DNA of 64,000 nucleotides from Eledone cirrhosa (GCA_964016885.1 OZ024744.1:118859197-118923196), one strand, 5' to 3'; shown: positions 1 through 9,769, counted from the first letter of the stretch. Notes: generated by a model from the sequence alone, not told the origin. A program made the numbers and translations.

Positions 1-90
1 CAGAGGAGATGACAAAGGACCGTGATGAATGGAGAGATGCTGTGCTGAAGAGGACCTGCAAGGAAAAGCGCATGTAAAATGATGATATAT
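1..90 (+). mobile_element. 3' end of RTE-like LINE (truncated by window edge)
   Basis: The first 80 bases match the 3' end of the nearly full-length LINE that finishes at about 21253: the codons for a 'KDRDEWRDAVLK' type ending, then a short UTR leading into ATGATGAT. Seen directly by comparing the two stretches. Only the tail is present; the rest lies upstream of the window. Confidence 0.75.
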
Positions 91-112
91 ATATATATAT
101 CATCATTTTATG
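70..112. repeat. AT-rich palindrome joining two opposed LINE tails
   Basis: A run of about nine TA steps is flanked by AAAATGATGA on the left and its reverse complement TCATCATTTT on the right. It is the meeting point of a plus-strand LINE tail (1-90) and a minus-strand LINE tail (from 113), so the palindrome is formed by two head-to-head (GAT)n 3' ends. Confidence 0.75.
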
Positions 113-1215
113 TCTGCTTTTATATTATCATCATTGTTTTGACGTCTGTTTTTCGATGCGTGCATGGGTTTGACAGGTCCTTTTCAGCACAGCAACTCCC
201 CACTTGTTACATTCTTTTGCCATCTCTTGTGTGAGTCTCAGTGATTTGGAGTCAGCTCTCACCACCTCTGTCCTGGATTTTCTTAATCTATCTCAACTAT
301 GATTTCATTCCACTGGCATTTCCTGGCACTTTTTCACCCAACAATCATCATCCATACACACCACATGTCCAAACCAATGCAGTCTTCTCTCTTACACACC
401 ACCTCCGATTCCTCTTAAACCCAGCTTCTCCCTCAACTTGTCTCAGCTCTACCTCCTTCTCACATTTACATTACACATCTAACAAAACATAGTTGCTTCA
501 TTTCTCTCCAGTCTACACGTCTTCTGCAGTTACAGCCCATATTTCATTACCATGTAGCACCACATGTCCTCCACAGCTACAACCCATGTTTCACTACCAT
601 GTAGCACCACATGTCCTCCACAGTTACAATCCATGTTTTACTACCATGTAGCACCACATTTCCTCCAAAGTTACAGTCCATGTTTCACTGCCATGTAGCA
701 CTACATGACCCCCTGCAGTCACAGTCCATGTTTCACTAGCATGTAGCACCACATGTCCTCAGCAGTCACAGCCTATGTTTCGCTGCCATGTAACACCACA
801 TGTCCTCAGCAGTCACAGCCCATGTTTCGTTGCCATGTAGCATCACATGTCCTCAGCAGTCACAGTCCATGTTTCACTACCATGTAGCACCACATTCCTC
901 AGCAGTTACAGTCCATGTTTCTCTACCATGTAGCACCACTTGTCATCCACAGTCACAGCCCATGTTTCACTACCATGCAGCATCACTTCACACACAGTCA
1001 TCATACAGCCTTCCTTTTGTATATAGGGAGAAACCCTTTATTATCAACAGTGGGAGTAGCTCCCTGAACATTTTCCATTATATCCTTATTTTAGCTGTTA
1101 TGTTCCCAGAGCACACTCCTCCATTGCTAATTATGTTGCCTAGAGAGCAGAAGCTATCAACCTCTTCTATTGATCCCTTCCTGTGACTTGAAAAGGTTTA
1201 TATCACTGGCACTAT
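113..1215 (-). pseudogene. RTE-like LINE, C-terminal part of ORF2 and 3' UTR, degenerate
   Basis: Read on the minus strand, this encodes the C-terminal tail of the same LINE family found intact at 17806-21253. It covers the segment 'SGSSSLN...', the LHGSETW block and the GHV block, with many stops. Conserved landmarks read in reverse as the shadow words SLPF, REKPF and NSGSSSLN, which also occur opposite the intact copy at 20655-21098. The middle is expanded into a minisatellite (525-985). No RT core or endonuclease is present, so it is a dead fragment. Confidence 0.75.
525..985. repeat. about 47-bp minisatellite grown inside a LINE coding segment
   Basis: About ten copies of a unit of 45-48 bp built on ACAGCCCATGTTTCACTACC and ATGTAGCACCACATGTCCTC. 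Its reverse complement corresponds to the LINE codons for LHGSETWAxTAEDM, so a single piece of ORF2 (intact equivalent at about 20812-20850) has been amplified in place. Units differ by point changes and by small indels. Confidence 0.8.
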
Positions 1216-1227
1216 TCACCTCGGTTA

Positions 1228-1330
1228 CGAGGAAGGTGTGGAAGATGACCAGTGACTACACCAAAGAACATTGACCTTGTTGTTGAGGTGGTGGTGGAGG
1301 TTCAGCAACTGTCATCTCATCAGATAGCAA
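1228..1330 (+). pseudogene. Extra copy of mariner transposase N-terminal segment
   Basis: This stretch repeats, with differences, the segment at about 1690-1820: GAGGAAGGTGTGGAAGATGA, then AACATTGACCTTGT, then CAGATAGCAAACAGG. In mariner transposases this segment is the N-terminal helix-turn-helix region (EENIDxV...). It lies 460 bp upstream of the larger mariner relic, in the same orientation. Confidence 0.6.
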
Positions 1331-1474
1331 ACAGGGGCTGACTGAAAAGGTTTGAGGCTCACACAGAAAACAAATGCACATGAAATTTTGTTTGTGAAAT
1401 CTGTGAAATGTTCTTACAGTGCTAGCCAGGTTTCATGGTCTAAACATTTTTTCATTTATTTTGACAGATTCTTA

Positions 1475-1526
1475 AAATTGATGTATCCATGCTAGCGTGG
1501 AAAATAGATGTTAAACATTGATGATG
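1475..1526. repeat. Dispersed cephalopod repeat tail (GAT)n
   Basis: TCCATGCTAGCGTGGAAAAT, then GATGTTAAA, then a GATGATGATG tail. The same motif, in either orientation, is seen at about 113-180, 2570-2600 and 27630-27665. It is a widespread short interspersed motif; no coding content. Confidence 0.6.
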
Positions 1527-1554
1527 ATGATGTATTCAGGTATTTTATGAAAAA

Positions 1555-2560
1555 TTGAGGAACTCGAGTATAGAGCAGTGCTCAAGTATCTGCAGTTAAA
1601 AGACAGGACCCCAGCTGACATAAGGACATGCAACGCACATTAGTGGAAGATGCCACAGTCACACTCTGGGTCAATGAATTCATGATACCAAGGAAGGTGT
1701 GGAAGATGACCTAAAGTCTGGGAAGTTATCAACAGTGACCACATCAGAGAACATTGACCTTGTCCTTTGAATGGTGATGGCGGATCAACGACTGTCATTT
1801 GGTCAGATAGCAAACAGGTTAAGCATCTCAGGAGTGAGCCAATGATATTCTTGTCAAACGAACTTGTTTTGAGAAAGGTGTCTACAGAAAAGCAAACTCA
1901 TTACACCATGTCCTCCAACAATTTGGAACATTTTGAAGCTAATCCGGAAGATTTCCTAGCATGATTTGTAACCATGTACAAGACCTGGGTCCATGACTAC
2001 CAACCTGAAACAAAAGAGGAAGCACCCATCCTCACCCACCCCAAAGAAGGTCAAGGTCACACCATCAGCAGGAAAAGTCATGGCATCCATTTTCTGGGCT
2101 ACACAAGGAGTGTTATCATTGGATTATCTTCAAAAGGATCACACCATCACCGGACAATACTACGCCAACCAGCTTAAACATTTGTGTGAGATCAAGAAGA
2201 GGCCAGGATTGCTGACGAAAGGGGTCTTGTTCCATCATGACAATGCTCCTGCCTACACCTCGGTGGTGGGAATGGCAACAATCCATGACTGTGGGTTCCA
2301 ACTCATCCCTGATCTTCTATATACACCCAACTTCCACCTGTTCCCAAACATGGAGTGGATTTGGATGATGTCATAGATGCTGTGGACCTGGGAGACCAAA
2401 CTAAGGATATCTATTTTAGTGGGATCCAGACACTTCAGCACTGGTGGAAGAAGTGTTTGGACTCAAAGAGAGACTATGTTGAAAAATAAAACAAGAAAAT
2501 ATTTGCATATGTTACGGTTTCTTGGAGGCTCAAAACATTTCAGTCACCCCCTCATATCAT
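1555..2560 (+). pseudogene. Mariner-like (Tc1/mariner) transposase, inactive
   Basis: In pieces across frames this reads as a mariner transposase. In order: ENID and QIA of the N-terminal helix-turn-helix (1735-1815), PEDFLA (about 1945-1962), a WVH(D)Y-PETK block (1983-2015), KVMASIFW (2080-2100), LLDYLQK-type, TGQYYANQL, then HHDNAPAYTSV (2232-2264) and FHLFPN (2331-2349). Catalysis needs three Asp residues (D,D34D). The first is lost: the MDET block reads MYKT. The second, HHD, is kept. The third is lost because the SPDLAPSD block is deleted between YTP and NFHLFP. Several stops also interrupt the frame. Cut-and-paste activity is not possible from this copy. Confidence 0.85.
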
Positions 2561-2569
2561 CACTGTTTA

Positions 2570-2835
2570 ATGTCCATTTATCCATGCTAGCATTGGTTAG
2601 ATGTGCTGTCTCGTTGTGAGACAAGTCAGATCAGATAACCATGTCTTGCTCATACAGACTGTTTCTGGCTTGGTTTCTACACCCGGTTGTCCTTCCTAAC
2701 ACCAACCACATTTACAATGTGGACTGGGTGTTTTTTTGTGGCACAAAATGACCACTTTATAGTTACTTGCTTATTTCAGAACCTAGCATAGGTCATGGAG
2801 ACACTGTCCACGCTAGTTGTTGCTTAAATATATAT
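2570..2835. repeat. Dispersed repeat carrying the GTACTGGGTG-type module
   Basis: After the mariner relic comes a non-coding stretch. It contains GGTTGTCCTTCCTAACACCA, then TTTACAATGTGGACTGGGTG and ATGACCACTTTA. The same words, in one or other orientation, are found in the UTRs of LINEs (16885-16990, 18060-18135, 7175-7250), at 37393-37470, and as the 48-bp satellite at 11018-13645. Confidence 0.65.
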
Positions 2836-2837
2836 AT

Positions 2838-3540
2838 ATTATATTATGTGTGGGAACCCCTCAACCATCATCAAGCAATCGCACACTCTAATTCCCTTTC
2901 CAGGTACAAAGAACTACAAAAGGACCAAATCACCGTTACCAGGTAACTCATCTCAGGATGGCTAGACTCAATGTGGGCACACTGAAAGGTAGATTAGATT
3001 TAAATTGCAGAGGAGACAAGTGGATGTATGCTGTCTTCAGGAGGTGAGATGGTGGGGCCATTCTGCAAGACTACTTACAGGCAAACAACATAGATACAAG
3101 CTCTTCTGAGTAGTAAATGAGGATAGGGTAGGAGGTGTAGGCATCTTACTAACTGAAAAAGGGATAGATAAGGTGATGGAAGTAGTTAGAGTGACAGAAT
3201 AGCTTAGAATAGATGTAGGGAATAGAATGGTGACAATAACCTCGACCTACAGACCACAGGCAGGACTGAGTAAAGACAGGTTCTATGAGGAACCTTTACA
3301 AACAACTTCAGTTACTGATGACAGAGACCTCATCATCTGGGCAGGTGACTTTAATAGACATGTGAGGCAGTACCAGGATGGCTACACTGGGGTACAGGGT
3401 GGCTATGGTTATGGCTCAAGAAATATAGAGGAAATGAGACTCCTGGTATTCTGTGATGTGGATGAACTAACTATTTGTAACACTAACTTCAGGAAACCAG
3501 CCAGCCATTTGATCTCAGATAGAGGAAGGAGGATTTAATT
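2838..3540 (+). pseudogene. RTE-like LINE, endonuclease domain fragment
   Basis: Matches the APE-type endonuclease of the better copy at 18148-19001: LNVGTL, CxQE, GGVGIL, STYRPQAGL (Ala-Pro changed), AGDFNRHV (catalytic GDFN block, about 3340-3365), GYGYGSRN, CNTNFRKPASHLI. Stops and frameshifts break the first third (for example near 3110 and 3200). The copy ends abruptly at about 3540, where a foldback repeat begins. Confidence 0.8.
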
Positions 3541-3940
3541 GAGAAGGAGTAATTATGATAGGATGGGCAGTGTGGGGGTGGAAGAAGGTGCTAAAGGATA
3601 GTGGGTGTAGCCATTTAAATACTTTATATAGTTCCTTGAATGGTGATTGTGCTTGTGTGTATATAAATATATTTATAGCACATGTATATGTGGTTTTAGA
3701 TGTATATATGTAGATATGTTTGTGTGTAGGCTTATAATTGTATACATTTGTATATTCCATCTACCAATCCCACCAACACTTCCATAACCCCCTATACACC
3801 CACCTGCCTTCCACTGACCTGTTAAATTTCTATGGATGCACCCACTACTACCCTTTATCACCTTCCACATATTCCTCCCACTGCCACCACCACACTGCCC
3901 ATCCTATCATAATTACCCCTTCTCAATTAAATCCCCCTCT
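3527..3940. repeat. Foldback element: imperfect inverted repeat with about 200-bp loop
   Basis: The left arm (about 3527-3622) and right arm (about 3822-3938) are reverse complements over roughly 95 bp with gaps. For example GATTTAATTGAGAAG plus TAATTATGATAGGATGGGCA on the left is mirrored by TGCCCATCCTATCATAATTA and CTTCTCAATTAAATC on the right. The loop is AT-rich and non-coding. No terminal motif of a known family was recognised. Confidence 0.75.
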
Positions 3941-4052
3941 CCCACCGCAAGTCTTCCTGTCTATACTGTCTACCATCAAAATGTTAATTCTTGTCCAATG
4001 AGCCTCTGATAAACAGGAGAAACTCCAGAATAACAAGACTCACTATTTAGCC

Positions 4053-4260
4053 TTAACCCTTTAGCATTTACATTACTCTATATATACTATTATATTTTCA
4101 TGGTAAAGGCTTTACCTCGCATAATTATCTCACATAATATTGAATCTATGAAATTTTGAAAGTATTTATTTTGGGAACAATACCTTAACATCAGAATGAG
4201 TGGCCAGTTTCAACAGAAAGAGGTAGAGAATTTTGGCCGGTTTGAACATTAAAGGGTTAA
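4053..4260 (+). mobile_element. piggyBac-type MITE with TTAA target duplication
   Basis: Starts TTAA-CCCTTTAGCATTTACATT and ends GGTTTGAACATTAAAGGG-TTAA. TTAA lies at both borders (4053-4056 and 4257-4260), the hallmark of piggyBac insertion. No coding capacity (200 bp). A sister copy lies at 25332-25548. Both share ends and a subterminal block (TTTTCATGGTAAAGGCTT) with the transposase-bearing element at 39835-40865. Confidence 0.85.
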
Positions 4261-4525
4261 TAAATTATATGTGGTGCTATTAAGTTAGACATGGCCTGGG
4301 CTAATACTGACCCGAAACCTACCAAAGTTATATATATATATAGTCTAATAATGTGGCATATAAACCCACCAAATAGAAAAAGATAATTTTATTTAGTCAA
4401 ATATTACAGTGAAGCCTATTTCAGGATATATACATAAATGTTAAGACTCTTTTCCTACTTTATCAAACATAACACTAATAATATATTTCTTCATTATTCT
4501 GTATCATTTGCTTTTTGCATTTATA

Positions 4526-4571
<46 letters not shown>

Positions 4572-4679
4572 TGACGAACCACAGACATTTAGCTAAAAAT
4601 AGAGTGTATAAAGCGAGACAATCATAAGTACAACGAATGTTAGAAAAATGACATGATAGAGAAAATTATTTCAGTCTCT
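4261..4679. other. No gene seen; AT-rich intergenic or upstream DNA with (TA)n tract
   Basis: AT-rich sequence without a recognisable element. A (TA)n run occupies about 4531-4570. This lies upstream of the first coding exon at 5190, so the promoter or 5' UTR exons of the TLDc gene could be anywhere to the left, but nothing specific can be pointed to. Confidence 0.4.
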
Positions 4680-5145
4680 ACTCCCACCATTTTTCCAAGC
4701 CTTCCATGCCAGTCTTTTGTCTCTAATGGCCTTATCTACCGTATTGTTCCATCACCAGTTCACTCTCTGTCTGTTTGGAACTCTGCTCCAACCACAAGTT
4801 TCTTCAGTAGCCTGCAGTAAGTTGTCACATAAGAAATTCCAGTTATCATCTGTATCATACAATTCTAATTTCTCGTCATACACATCTTGAAGGGTTTTCC
4901 TAAATTTGTATTTTAATAAAAGGTCTTTTAGCTTCCAGACCTTTCTTCTCCACTCTTTCCTGTGTGTCTCATTCTTTCTCTTGCTTACTAAGTTATCACT
5001 AATAACTAACCTATGCTGTGGGGTACATTCTTCCCCAAGGTATGTCTTAGTATTTGACACCATCTGTCTGTCTCACTGTCTAACTAGCAAGAAGTCAATA
5101 TGTATATCTGGTCTTTTTCTTTCAGTTAATGAACTCTCCATGTTT
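4680..5145 (-). pseudogene. RTE-like LINE fragment: endonuclease end to linker
   Basis: Minus-strand open segment 4752-5063 reads VSNTKTYLGEECTPQHRLVI, then WNFLCDNLLQATEETCGWSR. This is the end of the endonuclease and start of the linker in the copy at 18860-19140. The homology continues to about 4680 (KDRLAWKAWK region) and to about 5145 at the upstream end. Truncated on both sides, so only a relic. Confidence 0.8.
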
Positions 5146-5189
5146 GAGTAGGAAGCTGTAATATTGCTGTTTTAATGGTTTGAACAACA

Positions 5190-5303
5190 ATGGGTAACTC
5201 ACATCATAAACTTTTTGATGTGACTTCTCCAGATTCAACTAAAATATCATCAACACCAACAATGATGTTAGACCACAACGTTTGTTTATTGAAGTTTTTT
5301 GAG
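5190..5303 (+). CDS. MEAK7: MEAK7/TLDC1-like TLDc protein, exon 1 (start codon)
   Basis: Codes for residues 1-38, beginning MGNSHHKLFDVTSPDS and ending LLKFFE. It is followed by a strong donor, GAG|GTAAGT, at 5304. The ATG has a good context (AACAATGG) and an in-frame TGA three codons upstream, which fixes the start. Gly2 could be N-myristoylated as in MEAK7, although position 6 is His rather than the preferred Ser/Thr. The exon ends in phase 0, matching exon 2 (22660). MEAK7 is a membrane-associated lysosomal and mTOR-linked protein in vertebrates; that role here is inference. A 5' UTR exon upstream cannot be excluded. The exon call rests on splice sites, phase and family architecture, not on transcripts. 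Confidence 0.6.
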
Positions 5304-5429
5304 GTAAGTTATAAATTAGTAATCTTATTTGATGTTTGCTTCACCAAGTTATAGATGTAAATAAACATTGATGTCTATTGTACAAAATTCAAGTGTCTTC
5401 TGTGGTTGTGAAGGGGGAGGATGATGGGC

Positions 5430-6400
5430 TCTAGGCTTTGGGGGCAGTGGTAGTGAGGCTGCGTATCACGAACAATACCACAAAAGTATTCTTGCAGGCA
5501 ATGGTCTGCGGCATCCGCTGCAACAAGCACCCCACCTCGCCTGGTTCCTTCCTCAGATCGTCTGCTGATGTTCCAGAATAGCAGAGGAGCTCAGCAGTGC
5601 AGGGTCCAAGTATGCCTGAGTTCTTGATGGCGACCGGTGTGAAGAGGAAGCGGCTGGACAAACCCTGGTGTTTGTTTATTTTGCTGGGGTCTGTGGCCAA
5701 AGTGACTAAGTTGGAGGCGGAGAACGTGTTGCAACAAGTGGCGCCCCAGATGAGGGATCTACCTCCTTCAAATGGGAAGAGGGTGATTCCGTCGGGACGC
5801 TTGCTATCTCCGTGGTCTAGGCCTGCTGGCTCCAGTGAGATGGAAAGCCAGCTGCGTCCAGGATCCTTCTCAATATGTCATTGAGAGCAGCGTGTCGGGG
5901 GAACCGGCCTGCACTCTGGTGGCAAGACAGAGGGTGCAAGCCGAACTTGTCAACAACTGCCCGCAGCAGTATTTATGTGGCTCACACACCTGGAGGCCAA
6001 GGAATTGGGCCACTCTGATGTCAGTGCACTCATCATCAAGAAGGGTTGATGAGGAGGGCACTGAATTGAACCTTGCGCCAATGTTTGGCTGTGAAGTGGA
6101 GGTGAGGCAATGTTGGTCCAAGCTAGACTCAATCCACCTGAAGGAAGACCTGCATTTGACATCCCAGTTATGTTGGACATTTGTATACTGTCCAGTTGGC
6201 CAGAGCTTGTTCAAGGTCTGGGGCCATATCAGGTTTGGCCGTCTTGCTGAGAACCTCGCTGACGGGAGTGTGCCAGGAAGACTTTGAGGGAAGGTAGGCC
6301 AGTAGAGGTGGAGGTGACCTCGCTGGGATCTTCACCTGTTGCCGGCCGGCATTGGATGGTGACATCGAGTTCACGGAGAAGACTTGTGGTGAGGGTGACA
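5430..6400 (-). pseudogene. Degenerate retroelement polyprotein C-terminal segment
   Basis: On the minus strand, broken frames give, in order: [13 protein letters not shown] (cysteine/histidine block, about 5950-5990), an 'RxxxAAGFPSH' block, then KRPDGITLFPFEGGRSLIW (about 5730-5800), FLFTPVAIKNSGILGP (5600-5650) and LLQRMPQTI (5495-5525). I recognise this order from retroelement-derived polyproteins widespread in invertebrate and shark genomes (KRPDGLTLIPW..GRxLxWD, then LGPxG, then FLxQRISxAIQRGNA). The exact clade is not certain. The stretch is more GC-rich than its surroundings. It carries several frameshifts and no visible RT core, so it is a relic. Confidence 0.5.
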
Positions 6401-7381
6401 ACCACGCATCAGCATGTAAGTCAGGTAAAAATATCTCTAAGGAGAGAAATACTCCCTCCTCCTTCTACTTCTTTTTCTTTGTTGTCGCCTCCTCCCCCAT
6501 CGACACCTCTCCTCTTCCTCAACCCCCCATGATAACCATATGTTGGACATTTCCTTATGGAGTACAAGTCAGTTGTTATCTATATATATAAAACAAAGAA
6601 TGTCGATGTATCTGTTTCCCTAAAACTCGAGAACTACCCAACCATTTTTTTTCAAACTCTACACATGTAATACTTATGGTCCTATTGAGTGTTCTGAGCA
6701 AAAACAATTTCTAATTTTCAAAGCCCTAGGGAACGCATTAAGCGATTTAGCGATCTCTTTCTCTTTCTCTTAGTCTTTCTCTTTTTAGATAAATACATAG
6801 ATATAACGTCGCGCCTTCATAATATCTGTCTGTATGCCTGACTGTCTGCATTACGTCATTATGACGCGATCAGTGTGTGTGTCTATATATTCTTATGCCA
6901 GGGAACGTCTTCACGAACCAAAGTATTGTCTTCTGTTTTCCAGATTGATTTTTTTTAGTTTAAGAAGATCCCGTTAAGGTTGAAAGCAGCTATTCTTTGC
7001 TTAAACATTAATATGTTATTTTAATATAGATATTCGTGTACAGATATTTTTGCATACACAAAAACAAAATATAAACAGACAAGGCCAACAATTACATCAG
7101 TTAGTCTTAGTGTATGTACTTCATACTGCTTTTAGGTAGAATATCCCGTTAAGGGTGAAAGCAGCGGGAGGTTTTTACCGTGTTGCCTACACAGCCACAT
7201 TACAGCGTGGACTGTGTGTTTTTTGTCGTGACACCTACACGACCTCATTTGTTTCGGCCTGGATGTTGTGGTACCAACATAACTTTACATTGAAAGAGGT
7301 GGTGTGGATGGGGTGGGGGTAGTGGGACGGGGGTGTATTTTGTTAGAGGTGCGCCTACTGACTGTAGGTTTCGCTTTGTAC

Positions 7382-9043
7382 TTAGGCAAGGCGGGTCTTC
7401 TCTATTACTGTGTAGTGCCAAAGAACTCGGTCCAGTGACATTGTCTTGGTGAGGTGTAAGTGTGTGAGGTCGGAATTTATCGAGTCGTCCCAGGTTTTTC
7501 TGGGTCTGCCTACTCCGTGGCTACCGTCTATTTTTATTGCCCTGCACTTTGTTATACAGCTGTCGTCTTTCATGCGTATCACGTGACCATACCAACGTAG
7601 CCTTCTCTCGAGTAAACAACATCTGATCCCTCTTATTTCTAATTTCTCCCTTAGTACGTTTATGCTTTGCCGTTCACATATATTACTATTACACATCCAA
7701 CGGAGCATGCAAGCTTCGTTCCTCTCTAGTCTGCGTATATCCTCTGCACACAATGCCCATGTCTCACTGCCATGTAACATTGCTGTTCGTATGCAGGCAT
7801 CATACAGCCTGCCTTTTATTTTTAGGGAGAACCCTTTAGCGGCTAATAGTGGTATAAGCTCTCTGAACTTTTTCCATCCAGTTCTGACTCTAGCTACTGT
7901 ACTTTTAGAGCACCCTCCCCCACTGCTGATTTTGTCACCCAGGTAACAGAAGCTGTCCACTATTTCTATAGAACCATCTGTGCAATTGAAAGAGCTAGTA
8001 TTCTGTGGGCACTTGCCGCTACTTATTGCACCAGAGCACCGGCCACATATAAAATCTATGTTCTTAGTTAGCTTACCTGTGATCCCACTACATCTTTTAT
8101 GCACCCATACTTTGCATTTGGGACATAAAATGGAGTTTCTACCGACTCCTTTCCTACACACTGAGCATGGCCATTTCCCGGATGGGACCGGCGCCCTATT
8201 TTCCTTCCTACAAACTAGAACTTTAGTCTTAGACAGGTTAATTTTAAGGCCTTTTGATTCTAGGCCATGCTTCCATGTTTGGAATTTCTTCTCTAGTTCA
8301 GCCATTGATTCAGCTATGAGCGTTAGATCATCTGCGTATAGGAGTTCCCATGGGCAGCCGGTCTTGAACTCCACTGTTATAGCCTGAAGGGCAATAATAA
8401 ATAGTAGGGGGCTAAGAACGGAGCCCTGATGAACACCAACTTTTACGCTAAACTCTTCACTATATTCGTTGTTAATTCTAATCTTGCTGACTGTTTCTTT
8501 ATACATGGCTTGTATAGCTCTCACAAGCCATTCATCAACACCTAGTTTTCTAAGAGCCCACCAGATAATGGAACGGGGGACTCTGTCGAAAGCTTTCTCC
8601 AAGTCAACAAAAGCTAAGTATAGGGGTTTACTTTTATCTAGGTACTTCTCCTGTAGTTGTCGTACAATGAAAAGAGCATCTGTGGTACTTTTGCCTGACA
8701 CAAACCCGAACTGCATTTCATCTAGATCAATTCTCTCTCTGATTAGTTGCGCTATTACTTTTTCTGTGACCTTCATGACCTGGTCGATTAATTTAATGCC
8801 TCTATAGTTACTCCTATCTAGGGCATCTCCTTTACCCTTGTAGCAGTTAATGATGATGCTGCTACGCCAGTCCTTCGGCACAACCACATTCTGTATGACT
8901 TGGTTTACTATCCGGGTGACCATGGTGTGACCCACCGTTCCAGAGGCTTTCAGCATTTTAGCAACTATTTCCGAAGGCCCAGCCGCCTTGCCTGTCTTCA
9001 TATCTTTGATTGCCTTACTTATTATACTACCTTCGACTAACAC
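7382..9043 (-). CDS. LINE reverse transcriptase with embedded PHD-like finger (open frame)
   Basis: A 553-codon open frame. RT motifs in order: KDWRSSIIINCYKGKGD, SNYRGIKLID, QFGFVSGKSTTDALF, FVDLEKAFDRVPR (first catalytic Asp), GVHQGSVLSPLLFI, LLYADDLTLIAES (catalytic ADD box). After the thumb-like part comes a cysteine cluster CSVC-x9-CPKC-x4-H-x2-C-...-CGRC, a C4HC3 (PHD-like) pattern, then the conserved tail LHGSETWAL, RRLRWYGHV, GRPRKTWDD. The product would copy element RNA at the target site. The frame probably began upstream: linker codons lie in another frame at 9218-9540, so a frameshift separates them. No endonuclease is present. Confidence 0.85.
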   Translation of the reverse strand: MLVEGSIISKAIKDMKTGKAAGPSEIVAKMLKASGTVGHTMVTRIVNQVIQNVVVPKDWRSSIIINCYKGKGDALDRSNYRGIKLIDQVMKVTEKVIAQLIRERIDLDEMQFGFVSGKSTTDALFIVRQLQEKYLDKSKPLYLAFVDLEKAFDRVPRSIIWWALRKLGVDEWLVRAIQAMYKETVSKIRINNEYSEEFSVKVGVHQGSVLSPLLFIIALQAITVEFKTGCPWELLYADDLTLIAESMAELEKKFQTWKHGLESKGLKINLSKTKVLVCRKENRAPVPSGKWPCSVCRKGVGRNSILCPKCKVWVHKRCSGITGKLTKNIDFICGRCSGAISSGKCPQNTSSFNCTDGSIEIVDSFCYLGDKISSGGGCSKSTVARVRTGWKKFRELIPLLAAKGFSLKIKGRLYDACIRTAMLHGSETWALCAEDIRRLERNEACMLRWMCNSNICERQSINVLREKLEIRGIRCCLLERRLRWYGHVIRMKDDSCITKCRAIKIDGSHGVGRPRKTWDDSINSDLTHLHLTKTMSLDRVLWHYTVIEKTRLA

Positions 9044-9217
9044 TGCTGGTCCCTCTATTGGGTCGATGTAGGGGAGACTGTCTTTCTCCCATTTATTCTC
9101 CTCATTTAGTAGCCTTTCGTAGTGACACTTCCAAGCTACCTTCTTATCAGCGTCAGTGATGGCAAGTACACCATCATCATTAAGTACACACTTCTCCCCG
9201 ACAATATCACGGTTTTC

Positions 9218-9540
9218 CTAGACACATTGCCTAGCAATCCTGAACACCTCACGTTTTTGGTCCTCGCGTTGTAGAACATGCTTGAACTTTCTTTCCTCTG
9301 CTTCCCTTCTTGCGAAGTACACTTGTCTCCTAGCTTCCCTCCTGGCCACTTGATAGTCTTCTCTACTTCCCCCATCCCGCCATACTTTCCAAGCCTGCTT
9401 TTTGGCCTTAATTGACTCCTCCACCTTACTGTTCCACCACCATGTTACTCTCCTCCTGCCTATAGGCCTGCTCCAGCCACAGACTTCGTCTGCCGCCATC
9501 AGCAGGTTTGCTTTCAGGAATTCCCACTGTTCCTCTATAT
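9218..9540 (-). pseudogene. LINE linker segment upstream of RT, frameshifted
   Basis: Reads WEFLKANLLMAADEVCGWSR, then VTWWWNSKVEESIKAKKQAW and ARREARRQVYFARREAEERK. It is homologous to the linker at 19053-19320 of the plus-strand copy. Basic and helical, it lies between endonuclease and RT in this family. A frame change separates it from the RT frame, and the copy stops at about 9540, at a (TA)-rich spot. Confidence 0.75.
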
Positions 9541-9769
9541 TGTATATATATAAATATATAAGTATATATTCATGGACAGATATTTTTGCATACACAATAA
9601 CAAAATATAAACAAACGTATTTGTTTCACGAGGCTCGATAAGGATAAATATATATCAAATATATAAGAACCCTAGAGCAAATCCCATGCAACGCCGGGCC
9701 ATTCTGCTAGTTTATTATAATTGATTTCCTCACTGCGCATGTCAGGTCAAAGAAGCACATTAAGTATGT

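Larger units (their letters stand above)
7165..9545 (-). mobile_element. RTE-like LINE, 5'-truncated, with a long open RT frame
   Basis: Runs from the linker between endonuclease and RT (about 9540) to the 3' UTR (about 7165). The UTR contains the 48-bp-type module twice (7175-7250). It sits inside the Helitron at 6579-9710. The family is the same as or close to that of the fragment 16515-17094, whose ending (ITKCRAIKIDGSHG, GRPRKTWD) is nearly identical. The endonuclease is missing, so it is not autonomous. Confidence 0.85.
6579..9710 (+). mobile_element. Non-autonomous Helitron, split by a LINE insertion
   Basis: The left end is A|TCTATATATATAAAAC at 6579. The right end is GCAACGCCGGGC followed by CTGCTAG|T at 9707-9710. 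TC...CTAG ends placed between A and T, with a GC-rich hairpin-like stretch just before CTAG, are the Helitron signature. Flanking words such as CAGATATTTTTGCATACACA occur on both sides of the inner LINE (about 7045 and 9578). No Rep/helicase is encoded. Excluding the LINE at 7165-9545 the element is about 0.75 kb. Confidence 0.75.

Noticed and set aside
5597..6287. Plus-strand frames of 82-150 residues at 5597-6532
   Set aside because: They lie opposite the retroelement relic, whose conserved words are on the minus strand; the plus frames show no recognisable family.
7662..8807. Plus-strand frames of 94-135 residues
   Set aside because: Antisense shadows of the LINE RT frame at 7382-9043.
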